Below, one piece after another: positions 1 to 7,604 of a stretch of DNA of 10,502 nt (positions are counted from its first letter, which is position 1; the number at the start of each line of letters is the position of its first letter). This DNA comes from an uncultured Rhodospirillales bacterium (GTDB lineage: Bacteria; Pseudomonadota; Alphaproteobacteria; Acetobacterales; Acetobacteraceae), in NCBI GenBank assembly GCA_903928045.1, contig CAIYPH010000064.1, positions 1-10,502 on the forward strand, written 5' to 3'. The notes below the pieces were generated by a model. It had not been told where the DNA came from, searched no databases, and saw nothing but the letters and a program-made list of their open reading frames with translations. Both the position numbers and the translations under genes were made by a program.

Positions 1-1239
1 GGTGGCCTCGATGGTGCGCCCGATGGCGGTTGCGAGGGGGGCGACGGCCTGTTCGGCGAGGTCGCGGCGCAGCGTGAGACCGCCGGCCAGCTTGATGTCC
101 TCGCGGAGGTAGCCGCAGAGGAGATAGGCATCGGAGACCGTGGGCTGGGTGCCGCCATGTCCGTAGCAGGCGGGGCCGGGCCGGGCGCCGGCCGAGCGGG
201 GGCCGACCTTCAGCACCGGCCCGTCGCGCCAGGCGATGGAGCCGCCGCCGGCGCCGATCGCCTCGATGGCGGTGACCGGCATCATCAGCGGGAAGTCGCC
301 GACGCGGCCATCGTGGGAGACCATGATGCCGCCGTCGCGGATCAGCGAGATGTCGGTGGAGGTGCCGCCCATGTCCATGGTCAGGAGATTGGCCTCGCCG
401 AGCATGGCGCCGAGCGCCTGGGCAGCGGTGACGCCGGCGGCGGGGCCGGAGAGTAGGGTATGGATCGGCATGCGCGTGGCCTCGGACGCCGCCATCACCC
501 CGCCGTTGGACTTGGTGACCAACAGCCGCGCATTGGGCAGCCGCTGGGCGAGCCATGATTCGAGGGTGGCGAGGTAGCCGGAGAGCGCACGGCGGGCATA
601 GGCGTTGAGCAGGGCGGCGCTCGCCCGCTCATACTCGGATTGCTGCGGCCACACCTCGTGGGACAGCACGACATCCACCGCGCCGATTGACTTACGGATG
701 GCGGCGGCGGCGGCGGCCTCGTGGGCGGGGTTGCGGTAGGCGTGCAGGAAACATACGGCGATCGCTGCCGCCCCCTGCCCTACCGCGTCTCGCGCCGCCG
801 CGACCACCTCGGCCGGATCGAGCGGCCGGTCGATGCTGCCATCGGCCAGGATGCGCTCGCCGATTTCGAAGACCATGCGACGCGGGATGATCGGCGCCGC
901 CCGCCGCGCGAAGAGATCGACCGGGCGATCCACCCTGAGCCTCGCGACGTCGAGCACGTCACGAAAGCCCGCGGTGACCAGCAGCGCCAGCGGCGGACCG
1001 CTGCGCTCGATCACCGCGTTGGTGCTGACGGTGGTGCCGTGGACGATCAGCATCGGATCGCGGGCCGCGATGCGGCCCTCCGCCAGCAGCTTCTCCAGCC
1101 CGTTCTGCACGCCGGCGGCGAAATCCGGCGGTGTGGACGGCACCTTCATGGCGTGGACGGCGGTGTAGCCGGCCGCCTCGCCGGCCCAGACCGCGAAGTC
1201 GGTGAAGGTGCCGCCGATGTCAATGCCGATACGGATCAA
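1..1239 (-). CDS. hyuA: Hydantoinase/5-oxoprolinase subunit A family protein (N-terminal part, runs off window)
   Basis: The frame is open without a stop from 1239 to the window edge (413 codons); the family is usually about 680-700 residues, so the C-terminal third lies outside. Seen: an N-terminal phosphate-binding motif GIDIGGTFTDF (residues 5-15), HGTTVSTNAVIERSG (67-81), a second actin-like/ATP-binding motif MDMGGTSTDIS (288-298) and the family signature PGPACYGHGG (354-363). Known of the family: ATP-dependent opening of cyclic imide/lactam rings (hydantoins, 5-oxoproline), usually with a HyuB partner, which would be expected beyond the left edge. The start is a TTG at 1239: no ATG, GTG or other TTG occurs upstream in frame before a stop at 1372-1374, and the usual family N-terminus begins right there. 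The ribosome site is weak. Which ring compound is the substrate cannot be told. The family call is firm; the substrate is open. Confidence 0.93.
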   Translation of the reverse strand, partial: MIRIGIDIGGTFTDFAVWAGEAAGYTAVHAMKVPSTPPDFAAGVQNGLEKLLAEGRIAARDPMLIVHGTTVSTNAVIERSGPPLALLVTAGFRDVLDVARLRVDRPVDLFARRAAPIIPRRMVFEIGERILADGSIDRPLDPAEVVAAARDAVGQGAAAIAVCFLHAYRNPAHEAAAAAAIRKSIGAVDVVLSHEVWPQQSEYERASAALLNAYARRALSGYLATLESWLAQRLPNARLLVTKSNGGVMAASEATRMPIHTLLSGPAAGVTAAQALGAMLGEANLLTMDMGGTSTDISLIRDGGIMVSHDGRVGDFPLMMPVTAIEAIGAGGGSIAWRDGPVLKVGPRSAGARPGPACYGHGGTQPTVSDAYLLCGYLREDIKLAGGLTLRRDLAEQAVAPLATAIGRTIEAT

Positions 1240-1480
1240 GATGCCGGTATCCCCAGAAATCCGGCGATGGGTGCCGTGCGTGCAGGGTTGTCGATGTCCC
1301 GGGCGATGGCAATGCGGGAAATGGGGTTCTCGGCGTTTTGGCCATCGTGGAGGGCCGGGCGGGAGAGTGGCCTACCGGGGACGATCAGAAAAAAATCCAG
1401 AATCTCCGAAAAATCTCTTGCAGTTCCCGCGCGGACGTGCGAACATATAGAGAACTTAAACTTTGCATGAAAGGACCAGG
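1240..1480. promoter_or_regulatory. Divergent intergenic region between hyuA and small ORF
   Basis: The segment 1385-1470 is clearly more A/T-rich than its surroundings, with a run of seven A's at 1389-1395, two copies of AATCTC (1401-1406 and 1412-1417) spaced 11 bp apart, and a TATA-containing stretch at 1444-1451. It separates divergently transcribed genes, so promoters for both are expected here. I could not find a convincing -35/-10 pair on either strand: TTGCAG at 1418 lies 20 nt or more from the TATA stretch. Two equal motifs one helical turn apart could be an operator, but this is only a suggestion. Bases 1240-1384 show nothing further. Confidence 0.35.
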
Positions 1481-1873
1481 ATGCCGCCCCGCCCCCTCTT
1501 CCCGCATCTGCTGCTGCGCATCCTGCGGCATCTGCTGCTGGTGCTCGATGCCGTGCTCGGCGCGCGGGCGGGAGAGTTGCGCGCGCGGCTTGCCGCACTC
1601 CCGGTGGGGCATCGCAAGCGGGCGCGGCTGGAGGGGGAGATGCGGCGGCTCGCGCGTATGCGGGCCGTGCTGACCGACCCCGGGTTGCTCGACGATGCCG
1701 CATTCCGCGGCAAGGCGGCCGAGGTTGCGCGCGTGCGCAATGACGCCGGGCGGCGTGCGCTGGCGCGACGGTTTTTGTACCCCACGCGGGTTCGCCGGCT
1801 GCGCGGCGCGCGGGCGCCGGCGGCGTGGAGCATGGCGGTGGGGCGATGTACATGCGGCATCGCCATCGCGTGA
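1481..1873 (+). CDS. Small Arg/Leu-rich protein of unknown function
   Basis: A 130-codon reading frame that I do not recognise. The ATG at 1481 follows AAGGA (1471-1475) at 5 nt, a good ribosome site; an in-frame TTG at 1463 is less likely. G/C in third positions is very high, as in the firm genes nearby, and the antisense frames give Ser/Arg/Pro-rich shadow sequences. The protein begins with a leucine-rich stretch (LLLRILRHLLLVLDAVLG, about residues 8-25), amphipathic or weakly membrane-associating. A basic, probably helical middle follows (about 26-95), rich in Arg, Ala and Leu. The tail is less regular and contains two cysteines (CTCG). The sequence is strongly cationic. It is divergent from hyuA and convergent with the GGT-like gene. 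It could be a lineage-specific small protein; a non-coding explanation is not excluded. Confidence 0.5.
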   Translation: MPPRPLFPHLLLRILRHLLLVLDAVLGARAGELRARLAALPVGHRKRARLEGEMRRLARMRAVLTDPGLLDDAAFRGKAAEVARVRNDAGRRALARRFLYPTRVRRLRGARAPAAWSMAVGRCTCGIAIA

Positions 1874-1942
1874 TGGGTCGCCGGGCATGTGCCCGCGCGG
1901 CGGGGATGACGCGTGTACGGGCGGCGGCAACGGCGTCTGCCG

Positions 1943-1957
1943 GGGCCGCCGCGGCCC
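1943..1957 (-). terminator. GC hairpin directly after the GGT-like gene stop
   Basis: GGGCCG, a 3-nt loop, then CGGCCC form a perfect 6-bp stem one base beyond the TGA of the minus-strand GGT-like gene, and it also lies in the short convergent gap after the small plus-strand ORF (stop at 1873). No U-tract follows on either strand, so it would be at best a non-canonical terminator or 3'-end stabilising stem. A smaller stem (GGGCA/TGCCC, 1883-1894) lies in the same gap. Confidence 0.25.
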
Positions 1958-1958
1958 G

Positions 1959-3656
1959 TCAGGCCTTCGGCTTCGCGCTCTCCAACACGAAGCGCACGCC
2001 GGCGCGCGCGAGCCCGCCGGAGACGCCGACGGGGGTGCCGTCGGCGCGCCAGCAGGCCGCACCCGTGAGGTTGCCGTCATCGCCGAAGCCGATGCCGTTC
2101 ATGCCGCCGGCCACCGTGGGGACCACCTGCACGTCATGCCCGCGCGCGGCGAGCGCATCGCGCACGCCTTCGGGGATGCCGCGCTCCACTTCCAGCGCCA
2201 CGCCCTCGGTCCAGATGCGCGGCGCCTCCACCGCCTCCTGCAGGGACATGCCGTGATCGACGATGTTGAGGATGGCCTGCATCGCCGAGGGAAAGATCTT
2301 CTTGCCGCCGGGCAGGCCGAGGGCAAAGCGGATCTTGCCGTCGCGCAACCCCATCATCGGCGACATCGAGGTGGTCACCCGCTTGCCCGGTTCGATCGAC
2401 AGCGCCGCACCCGGGCGAGGATCGAAATTGTGCATGTAGTTGTTGGGGATCATGCCGGTGCCCGGCACGATGTAGCGGGCGCCGAACAAATTGTTGATGG
2501 TCTGGGTGCTGGCCACCACGTTGCCCATGGAATCGGCGGCGGTGAGGTGGGTGGTATTGGCCCCCTCCCCCGCCATCACGCCGGCGCCCCATTTCTGCGA
2601 GTGCGCCATGTCGATCTTGGCGCGCCGCTCGGCGGCATATGCGCGCGAGGTGATGCGCTCCACCGGCACTTTCAGGAAGTCAGGATCGCCCGTCCCGGCC
2701 GCGCGATCGGCGAAGGCGATGCGCAAAACCTCGGCGACGAGGTGGCAGGTATCGGCGGTGCCGAAGCCGAGGGCCTTGAGATCGAACCCTTCAAGGATCG
2801 CCAGCATCTGCGCGATATGAATGCCCGAGGCGGCGGGCGGCGGCGGGCCGATGATCTCCCAGCCGCGATAAGTGGTGCGGATCGGCTGGCGCAGCCGCGG
2901 CTCGTATCCGGTGAGATCGGCGAGGCTGACATAGCCGCCATTGGCCGCCATATGCGCGTCCACCGCCGCACCAAGCGCGCCACCATGCAGCGCGGAAGCG
3001 CCTTCCTGGGCGATCAGCCGCAGCGCATCGGCGTAATCCCCCTGCACCAGGCGCTCACCCGGCTTCAGCGCGATGCCGCCGGGCATGTAGCGGTCCGAAA
3101 TCAGTCTATCAAGGCCGAAATCCGGGGCGGCGGTGGTGATGCAATCATGCAGATACGGCGTCACCCGGAAGCCGCGCGAGGCGTGGCGGATCGCCGGCTC
3201 CATCACGTCCGCGAGCGGCATGGAGCCGAATTTCTCCAAGGCGAGACACCAGGCCTTGAGCGAACCGGGAGTGGCGACCGAGGACGGGCCGAGCACGTTG
3301 GCGCGGTCGATCGTCTCGTAATTCTCCGGCGCCCCATCCGGCACCGGCTTGTACATCGTCGCGTGGCCCTTGCCCGGCACGGCGCTCATGCCGTCGATCA
3401 CCACGTGGTTGCCGTCGGCGGTGCGGATATGGGCGGTGCCGCCGCCGATCAGGCCGATCATCATCGGCTCCACCACGGTCAGGGTAAACTGCATCGCCAC
3501 CGCCGCGTCGATCGCGTTGCCGCCGGCCGCCAGCATCTCGGCGCCGGCCGCGGAGGCGAGCGGGTGGTTGGAGGTCGCCATGCCGCGGCTGCCGGTCGCC
3601 GGCTGCTTCTCGGTGGCGAAGTGGACGGAATTGCGGGCGATGCTGGTATCGTTCAT
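1959..3656 (-). CDS. Gamma-glutamyltranspeptidase-like Ntn hydrolase (putative acylase)
   Basis: 565 residues, typical for the family. The N-terminal region has NHPLASAAGAEMLAAGGNAID (about 30-50), and the self-processing site is TTH at 368-370 within ANTTHLTAADSMGN. In this fold the precursor cleaves itself before Thr368, which becomes the nucleophile of the small subunit. Also seen are a second-shell Thr386 and Asn388, an oxyanion TS pair (429-430) and PGG (449-451). Compared by eye with E. coli GGT, the alpha-carboxylate Arg114 is Met90, the MDDF segment holding Asp433 is MHNF (408-411), and the lid loop is about ten residues shorter. The N-terminus has no signal peptide, so the enzyme is probably cytoplasmic, unlike periplasmic GGT. 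The start at 3656 is chosen because AAGAGGA (3664-3670) lies 7 nt upstream; a 26-residue extension to 3734 lacks such support. The family is firm, but true gamma-glutamyl transfer is doubtful. A GGT-like acylase or amidase is as likely. Confidence 0.93.
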   Translation of the reverse strand: MNDTSIARNSVHFATEKQPATGSRGMATSNHPLASAAGAEMLAAGGNAIDAAVAMQFTLTVVEPMMIGLIGGGTAHIRTADGNHVVIDGMSAVPGKGHATMYKPVPDGAPENYETIDRANVLGPSSVATPGSLKAWCLALEKFGSMPLADVMEPAIRHASRGFRVTPYLHDCITTAAPDFGLDRLISDRYMPGGIALKPGERLVQGDYADALRLIAQEGASALHGGALGAAVDAHMAANGGYVSLADLTGYEPRLRQPIRTTYRGWEIIGPPPPAASGIHIAQMLAILEGFDLKALGFGTADTCHLVAEVLRIAFADRAAGTGDPDFLKVPVERITSRAYAAERRAKIDMAHSQKWGAGVMAGEGANTTHLTAADSMGNVVASTQTINNLFGARYIVPGTGMIPNNYMHNFDPRPGAALSIEPGKRVTTSMSPMMGLRDGKIRFALGLPGGKKIFPSAMQAILNIVDHGMSLQEAVEAPRIWTEGVALEVERGIPEGVRDALAARGHDVQVVPTVAGGMNGIGFGDDGNLTGAACWRADGTPVGVSGGLARAGVRFVLESAKPKA

Positions 3657-3820
3657 GGCGCGGTCCTCTTGCGGGATGCGGCAGCCTGCCACGCCGCGGG
3701 CGATCCGGCCATATCCCGCACGACGATGCCGCACGCATCACTGATTATTGACGCTACCCCAGTCTTGAAACGCTGGCAGAATGCTGATGCATTGCCGGGC
3801 ACAAAATTGGGGGCACCGCC
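3657..3820. promoter_or_regulatory. Divergent intergenic region, GGT-like gene / endolysin
   Basis: 164 bases between divergent starts. The stretch 3740-3805 is more A/T-rich than the flanks and probably holds the promoters. On the plus strand TTGAAA (3765-3770), 17 nt, then TGCATT (3788-3793) is a weak sigma-70-like candidate; TTGACG at 3748-3753 has no good -10 partner. GGGGG at 3809-3813 lies 7 nt before the endolysin ATG and serves as its ribosome site. The GGT-like gene has AAGAGGA (3664-3670) on the other strand. No clear operator was seen. Confidence 0.35.
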
Positions 3821-4645
3821 ATGTTCGAACTCGGCACCATGCAGCAACTCTGGCCACACGGCGACGCTACCGTCGCGGGACTGAACGAGGGGATCGTCGC
3901 GTCCGGCGCCGACGTGTTCGCCAAGTACGGGCTTACCTCCGATCTGCTGATCGCGCATGCGATGGCCCAGTTCAGCCATGAATGTGGCGCGGGGTCCGAG
4001 ATGGAGGAGAACCTCAACTACTCCGCCCAGGGGCTCATCAACACCTGGCCCTCCCGCTTCGACGCTGCCAAGGCCGCGCAATATGCCCGCCAGCCGCGGC
4101 TTATCGCGAACGAAGTCTATAACGGCCGCATGGGCAACCGGCCGGGCAGCGATGATGGCTGGGACTTCCGCGGCCGCGGCGCCAGCTAGGTGACGGGGCG
4201 CGAGGGCTACGAAAAGCTCGGCCAGCGCACCGGGCTCGACCTGATCGCCAACCCTGATCTGGTGAATGCGCCCGCGCATTTCCTGGAATGCGGCGTTGCT
4301 GATTTCATCCTGTGCGGCTGCCTGCCCTTCGCCCGGCAGGATGACGTGAAGGGCGTCACCTACCATCTCAACGGCGGCTATATCGGGCTCGACCAGCGGA
4401 CTGCCTGGCTCGCCAAGTGGAAGGCCGCACTTGGTGGGCAGGCGCCGGAGGATCGCGGCACGGCCTGGCTGCAGAACGCGCTCAACCGCCTCGGCGAGGA
4501 ACCGCCGCTGGTCGCCGATGGCAGCTACGGGCCGATGACGGTCTCCGCCGTGAAGGCGTTCCAGGCCGCGCATGGGCTGGACGCGGACGGCAAACTTGGC
4601 CCAGCCACCCAGGCGGCAATCGAGGCGGCGCTCGCGGCGCGCTGA
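3821..4645 (+). pseudogene. GH19 chitinase/lysozyme-type endolysin with peptidoglycan-binding domain, interrupted by amber stop
   Basis: The ATG at 3821 opens a frame that reaches TAG at 4187-4189 after 122 codons and then continues, in the same frame, to TGA at 4643-4645. Together they would give 274 residues plus normal family layout. The first part has the GH19 features: FSHECG with the likely catalytic Glu54, EENLNYSA (62-69), WPSRF (76-80), IANEVYNGRMGN (95-106) and GWDFRGRG (113-120). The family motif RGRG-x-x-Q-x-TGR continues straight across the stop (TAG in place of an expected CAG Gln), followed by TGREGYEKLG and a NGGYIGLDQR segment. Residues from about 215 to the end match a PG_binding_1 domain (WLQNALNRLG, DGSYGPMTVSAVKAFQ, DGKLGPATQAAI). 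The role would be cleavage of peptidoglycan or chitin-type glycans. There is no signal peptide, as in phage endolysins that need a holin, but no phage gene is adjacent. If the stop is real, the N-terminal product lacks part of the fold and the gene is broken unless amber is read through. Its end lies 3 nt from the convergent nucleoside hydrolase. Confidence 0.88.
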
Positions 4646-4648
4646 GCC

Positions 4649-5572
4649 TCAGGGCAGCGTCGCGAGACGCTCCGCCAGCAGCGCGAAGAACCCCGCGGCG
4701 TCCACGGTCTCCAGCACCTGAGCGTTGCGCGGGCCGGCGACCCGCTCCCAGCGGTCGATCACCGTGCGCCCGCGCCCCGGGCCGGGGCCGAGATCGACCG
4801 CGGCGTGCACCGGGCGGGCGGTGAAGAGATGCGGTGCCACCAGCCACATGATGGCGCAGGCATCGTGCTGCGGCGTGCCGCGCCCGCCGATCCGGCGCGA
4901 GGGCGGCACGGAGGCCATGATCGCCTTGGCCGCCGCCATGCACGCGCCGCCGCCGGAGAGCCCGGCGATCCAGGCGGGGGTGGCGAGCGCCTGGGCGGTG
5001 GTCTCCAACGTCGCCAACGTCACCGGGCGGCCGCAGGCGAACACCACGGCCAGGGCCTCCGGGTCATTCCAGGCGTTGAACTCGGCATCGGGCGTCACGT
5101 TGCCTTCGGCCCAGGCGCCGGTCATCAGCACGATCTCGGCGATGCGGTCGAGCAGGGCCGGCTCGGTGGCGAGGACGAGGCCGAGATTGGTCGCGGGGCC
5201 GACGCCCACGAGGGTGATCTCGCCTGGGGCGGCAACGCGCAGCAGGTCGCGGATGGCGTCAGCGGCGATACCCGGTGCGGCCGGCTTGCCTTCGGGCAGG
5301 GTCACCCCACCCACGCCGTTCTGCCCATGCACGCGGGGTTCGGGGATGAAGCTGCCGAGCATCGGCCGGTCCGCCCCGCCGACCACCGGCACATCCCGTC
5401 CGGTCAGCGAAACCAAGGCGCGGGCATTGCGCAGCGTATGCTCGAGCCCGACATTGCCGCCCACCGCGGTGACCATCCGCACGTCCAACTCCGGGCTGGC
5501 CAGCGCCAGGAACAGCGCGATGGCGTCATCCGTGCCAGGATCGCAGTCGATGATGATTTTACGTGGGCTCAT
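4649..5572 (-). CDS. Inosine/uridine-preferring nucleoside hydrolase family protein
   Basis: 307 residues, normal for the family. It cleaves the N-glycosidic bond of (deoxy)ribonucleosides to base and sugar in the cytoplasm. Seen: the calcium and catalytic aspartate cluster DCDPGTDDA (residues 9-17), HGQNGVGG (82-89), GPATNLGL (125-132), GNVTPDAEFNAWNDPEA (157-173) with the expected EFN substrate-binding element, and QHDACA (235-240), whose Asp237 completes the metal site. All key positions appear intact. The ATG at 5572 overlaps the permease stop as ATGA, which favours it over a longer start at 5650. It is the last gene of the transporter operon and would be translated by coupling to livM, implying that the imported compound or a derivative is its substrate. 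The QHDACA motif and the TLETT segment differ a little from classical purine or pyrimidine members, so base preference is not called. Confidence 0.95.
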   Translation of the reverse strand: MSPRKIIIDCDPGTDDAIALFLALASPELDVRMVTAVGGNVGLEHTLRNARALVSLTGRDVPVVGGADRPMLGSFIPEPRVHGQNGVGGVTLPEGKPAAPGIAADAIRDLLRVAAPGEITLVGVGPATNLGLVLATEPALLDRIAEIVLMTGAWAEGNVTPDAEFNAWNDPEALAVVFACGRPVTLATLETTAQALATPAWIAGLSGGGACMAAAKAIMASVPPSRRIGGRGTPQHDACAIMWLVAPHLFTARPVHAAVDLGPGPGRGRTVIDRWERVAGPRNAQVLETVDAAGFFALLAERLATLP

Positions 5573-6636
5573 GCGCGGCGCTTCCGTAACGTGCCGACGA
5601 TGCCGGCGGGTAGGAAATAGACGATGAGAATGAACAGCACGCCGAGCCACAGCAGCCAGCGGTCGGGGTGGAACAACTGCGGGAGTAGCGGGAGCGCGGC
5701 CGTAGCTTCCGACAGCGCCTGCAAGCCCGGCTGCAAATAATATTGCGCCAGCACGATGACGGTCGCCCCCAGCGCCGGGCCATACAGCGTGCCCATGCCG
5801 CCGATCACTACCATCAGCAGGATGTCGACCATGATCTCGAACGACAGCGTCGATTGCGGCCCGTTATAGCGCAGCAGCACCGCCATTAGCCCGCCCGCCA
5901 CGGCAGCAATTGCAGCGGCCTGGGCGGAGGCGATGGTGCGGTAGATCACGATGCGATAGCCCAGCGCCTCGGCGCGGAACTCGTTCTCGCGGATCGCCAT
6001 CAGCACGCGGCCGAACGGCGAGTTGACGATGCGCAGCATCAGCCAGAACAGCGCGAGACACACCACGAAAATCAGATAATAGGTGATCAGCCGCCCATCG
6101 AAGCGCACGCCCAGGAACGGCTCCGGCAGCAGGCGAAACGCCGGGCCGAGCGCGGCCGGCAGCGAGAAGGTCAGCCCGTCCTCCCCCCCCGTCACGTCGC
6201 GCCACTGCGCGGCGACGATCTGGGCGAGGCTCGCGACCGCCAGCGTGATCATCGAGAAGAAGATCCGCCGCACCCGCAGCGACAGCAGCGCGATCAACGC
6301 CGCCAGCACCGCCGCGATCACCGCGCCCCCGAACATCCCGCCAATGATCGCCGTCCAGCCCTCCACGCCCCGCGCCAACGGCACCGCCACCGCATAGGCG
6401 CCGATGGCGAAAAACATCGTGTGGGCGAAGGAGACGATGCCGGTGTAGCCGAGCAGAATGTCATAGCTCGCCGCCAGCACGATGAAGATGCAGATGCGCG
6501 CAGCCGCCGCCATGGACTTGGTGCCGGGGAACAGGAACGGCGCGAAGGCCAGCCCGATCAGCAACGCCAGCACCAGCGCCGTCGCCACGGGGTGGCCCGG
6601 CCGGTCGCCGGATATTAGCCGTGATGTCCACCTCAT
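5569..6636 (-). CDS. livM: HAAT/Liv-type ABC transporter permease 2 (LivM family)
   Basis: 355 residues, inner-membrane permease with several hydrophobic segments (for example 17-37, 47-63, 70-88 and 95-120). The characteristic LivM element is LLGYTGIVSFAHTMFFAIGAY (residues 61-81). The cytoplasmic coupling loop typical of these permeases is seen as AIRENEFRAEALGYR. It forms the membrane channel with LivH and docks LivG/LivF. The start at 6636 is chosen because it overlaps the livH stop as ATGA (6633-6636); an upstream start at 6672 would overlap livH by 40 nt. A run of eight C's on the plus strand (6183-6190; G8 in the coding strand) lies at about codons 149-152, encoding part of DVTGGEDG. 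It is in frame here. The sequence does not reveal whether amino acids, amides or nucleosides are carried. Confidence 0.94.
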   Translation of the reverse strand: MRWTSRLISGDRPGHPVATALVLALLIGLAFAPFLFPGTKSMAAAARICIFIVLAASYDILLGYTGIVSFAHTMFFAIGAYAVAVPLARGVEGWTAIIGGMFGGAVIAAVLAALIALLSLRVRRIFFSMITLAVASLAQIVAAQWRDVTGGEDGLTFSLPAALGPAFRLLPEPFLGVRFDGRLITYYLIFVVCLALFWLMLRIVNSPFGRVLMAIRENEFRAEALGYRIVIYRTIASAQAAAIAAVAGGLMAVLLRYNGPQSTLSFEIMVDILLMVVIGGMGTLYGPALGATVIVLAQYYLQPGLQALSEATAALPLLPQLFHPDRWLLWLGVLFILIVYFLPAGIVGTLRKRRA

Positions 6637-7604
6637 TGCTTCGCCACCGGAAACAGCCCGCGCGGCCGCCACAGCAGCACCAGCACCATCAGCGCGATGT
6701 TGGAGCCGAGCGCCAGCTTGGGCGTGAGATAGCCGACGTAATTCGTTGTCAGCCCCACCAGCACCGCGGCCTGAAAGCAGCCGGTGATGGAGCCGAGCCC
6801 GCCGATGATGATCACGATGAAAATCAGCACCGTCATCTCATCGCCGATCGAGGCGGTGACGATCTCCTGGTAGACGCCCCACATCACCCCGCCCACCCCC
6901 GCCAGCGCGGCGCCGGCGACGAATACGCCGATGAACAGCAGCCGGATGCGAAAGCCCAGCGCCTCCACCATCTCGCGGTTCTCCACCCCCGCCCGCACCA
7001 AGAGCCCGATGCGGGTGCGGTTCAGCACGGTGTGGATCACCGCATAGAGCACCACGCCAAGTCCAACAGCGGCGAGCCGGTAACTCTCGATCGCCGCGCC
7101 GCCGAGCAGGAAACTCCCACGCAGCGCCACGGGCTTCGGCACCTGCAAAGGCTGCGCACCCCACACCACGATCACCAACTGGGCCGCCACGATCAGCCCG
7201 CCCATGGTGATGAGGATCTGCTGAAGGTGCGAGTGATAGACCCGCCGCACGATCACCCGCTCGAACACCGCCCCCACGGCCCCGGCGGCAATCGCACCGG
7301 CTAGCACCGCCACCAGAAGCGCAAGCAGGTTCAGCCCGATACTGTCCGCCCCCGTCCATCCCACGAGGTGGCCGAGCACGCTCACCGCGATGAAGGCGCC
7401 GAGCGTGATGAAGGCGCCATGGGCGAAATTCATCACGTCCATCAGCCCGAACACCAGCGTAAGCCCCGACGCCATGAGGAAGATCATCATCCCCATCGCC
7501 GCACCCGCCACCGTCAGCGTCACCCAGGTGGGGAAGCTCATCAGCGGCAGCGTCACCAGGGCGACGATCGGCACCACCAGCCAGGGGGCGATATCGCGCT
7601 TCAT
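6633..7604 (-). CDS. livH: HAAT/Liv-type ABC transporter permease 1 (LivH family)
   Basis: 323 residues, inner-membrane permease, normal length. The family element LTLVFGLMDVMNFAHGAFI is present after the second hydrophobic segment (about residues 48-66). The ATPase-coupling loop NREMVEALGFRIR is followed by FIGVFVAGAALAGVGG. Near the end is IIIGGLGSITGCFQAAVLVG, the conserved G-rich motif of this family. The ATG at 7604 overlaps the stop of livF as ATGA (7601-7604), and its own stop overlaps the livM start in the same way. It pairs with LivM as the translocation pore. Confidence 0.95.
   Translation of the reverse strand: MKRDIAPWLVVPIVALVTLPLMSFPTWVTLTVAGAAMGMMIFLMASGLTLVFGLMDVMNFAHGAFITLGAFIAVSVLGHLVGWTGADSIGLNLLALLVAVLAGAIAAGAVGAVFERVIVRRVYHSHLQQILITMGGLIVAAQLVIVVWGAQPLQVPKPVALRGSFLLGGAAIESYRLAAVGLGVVLYAVIHTVLNRTRIGLLVRAGVENREMVEALGFRIRLLFIGVFVAGAALAGVGGVMWGVYQEIVTASIGDEMTVLIFIVIIIGGLGSITGCFQAAVLVGLTTNYVGYLTPKLALGSNIALMVLVLLWRPRGLFPVAKQ

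Noticed and set aside
700..718. Six consecutive GGC triplets in hyuA as a slippage or phase-variation site
   Set aside because: It encodes a short alanine run. Slippage by a triplet keeps the frame, so it would not act as an on/off switch.
1236..2080. Several overlapping minus-strand frames over the small ORF
   Set aside because: They are Pro/Ser/Arg-rich shadow sequences without start signals. The plus-strand frame has the better ribosome site and codon pattern.
3657..3734. 26-residue N-terminal extension of the GGT-like protein as a signal peptide
   Set aside because: The extension is rich in Arg and Gly without a hydrophobic core, and the internal ATG at 3656 has a proper ribosome site.
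1695..3884. 729-codon open frame on the plus strand
   Set aside because: It is antisense to the GGT-like gene. The composition is His/Arg/Ala/Gly-rich and low in family-like motifs, as expected from the complementary frame of a high-GC gene.
3653..4573. 306-codon open frame on the minus strand across the endolysin
   Set aside because: It is tempting because it spans the amber site without a stop, but the plus strand carries unmistakable GH19 and PG-binding motifs over the same bases.
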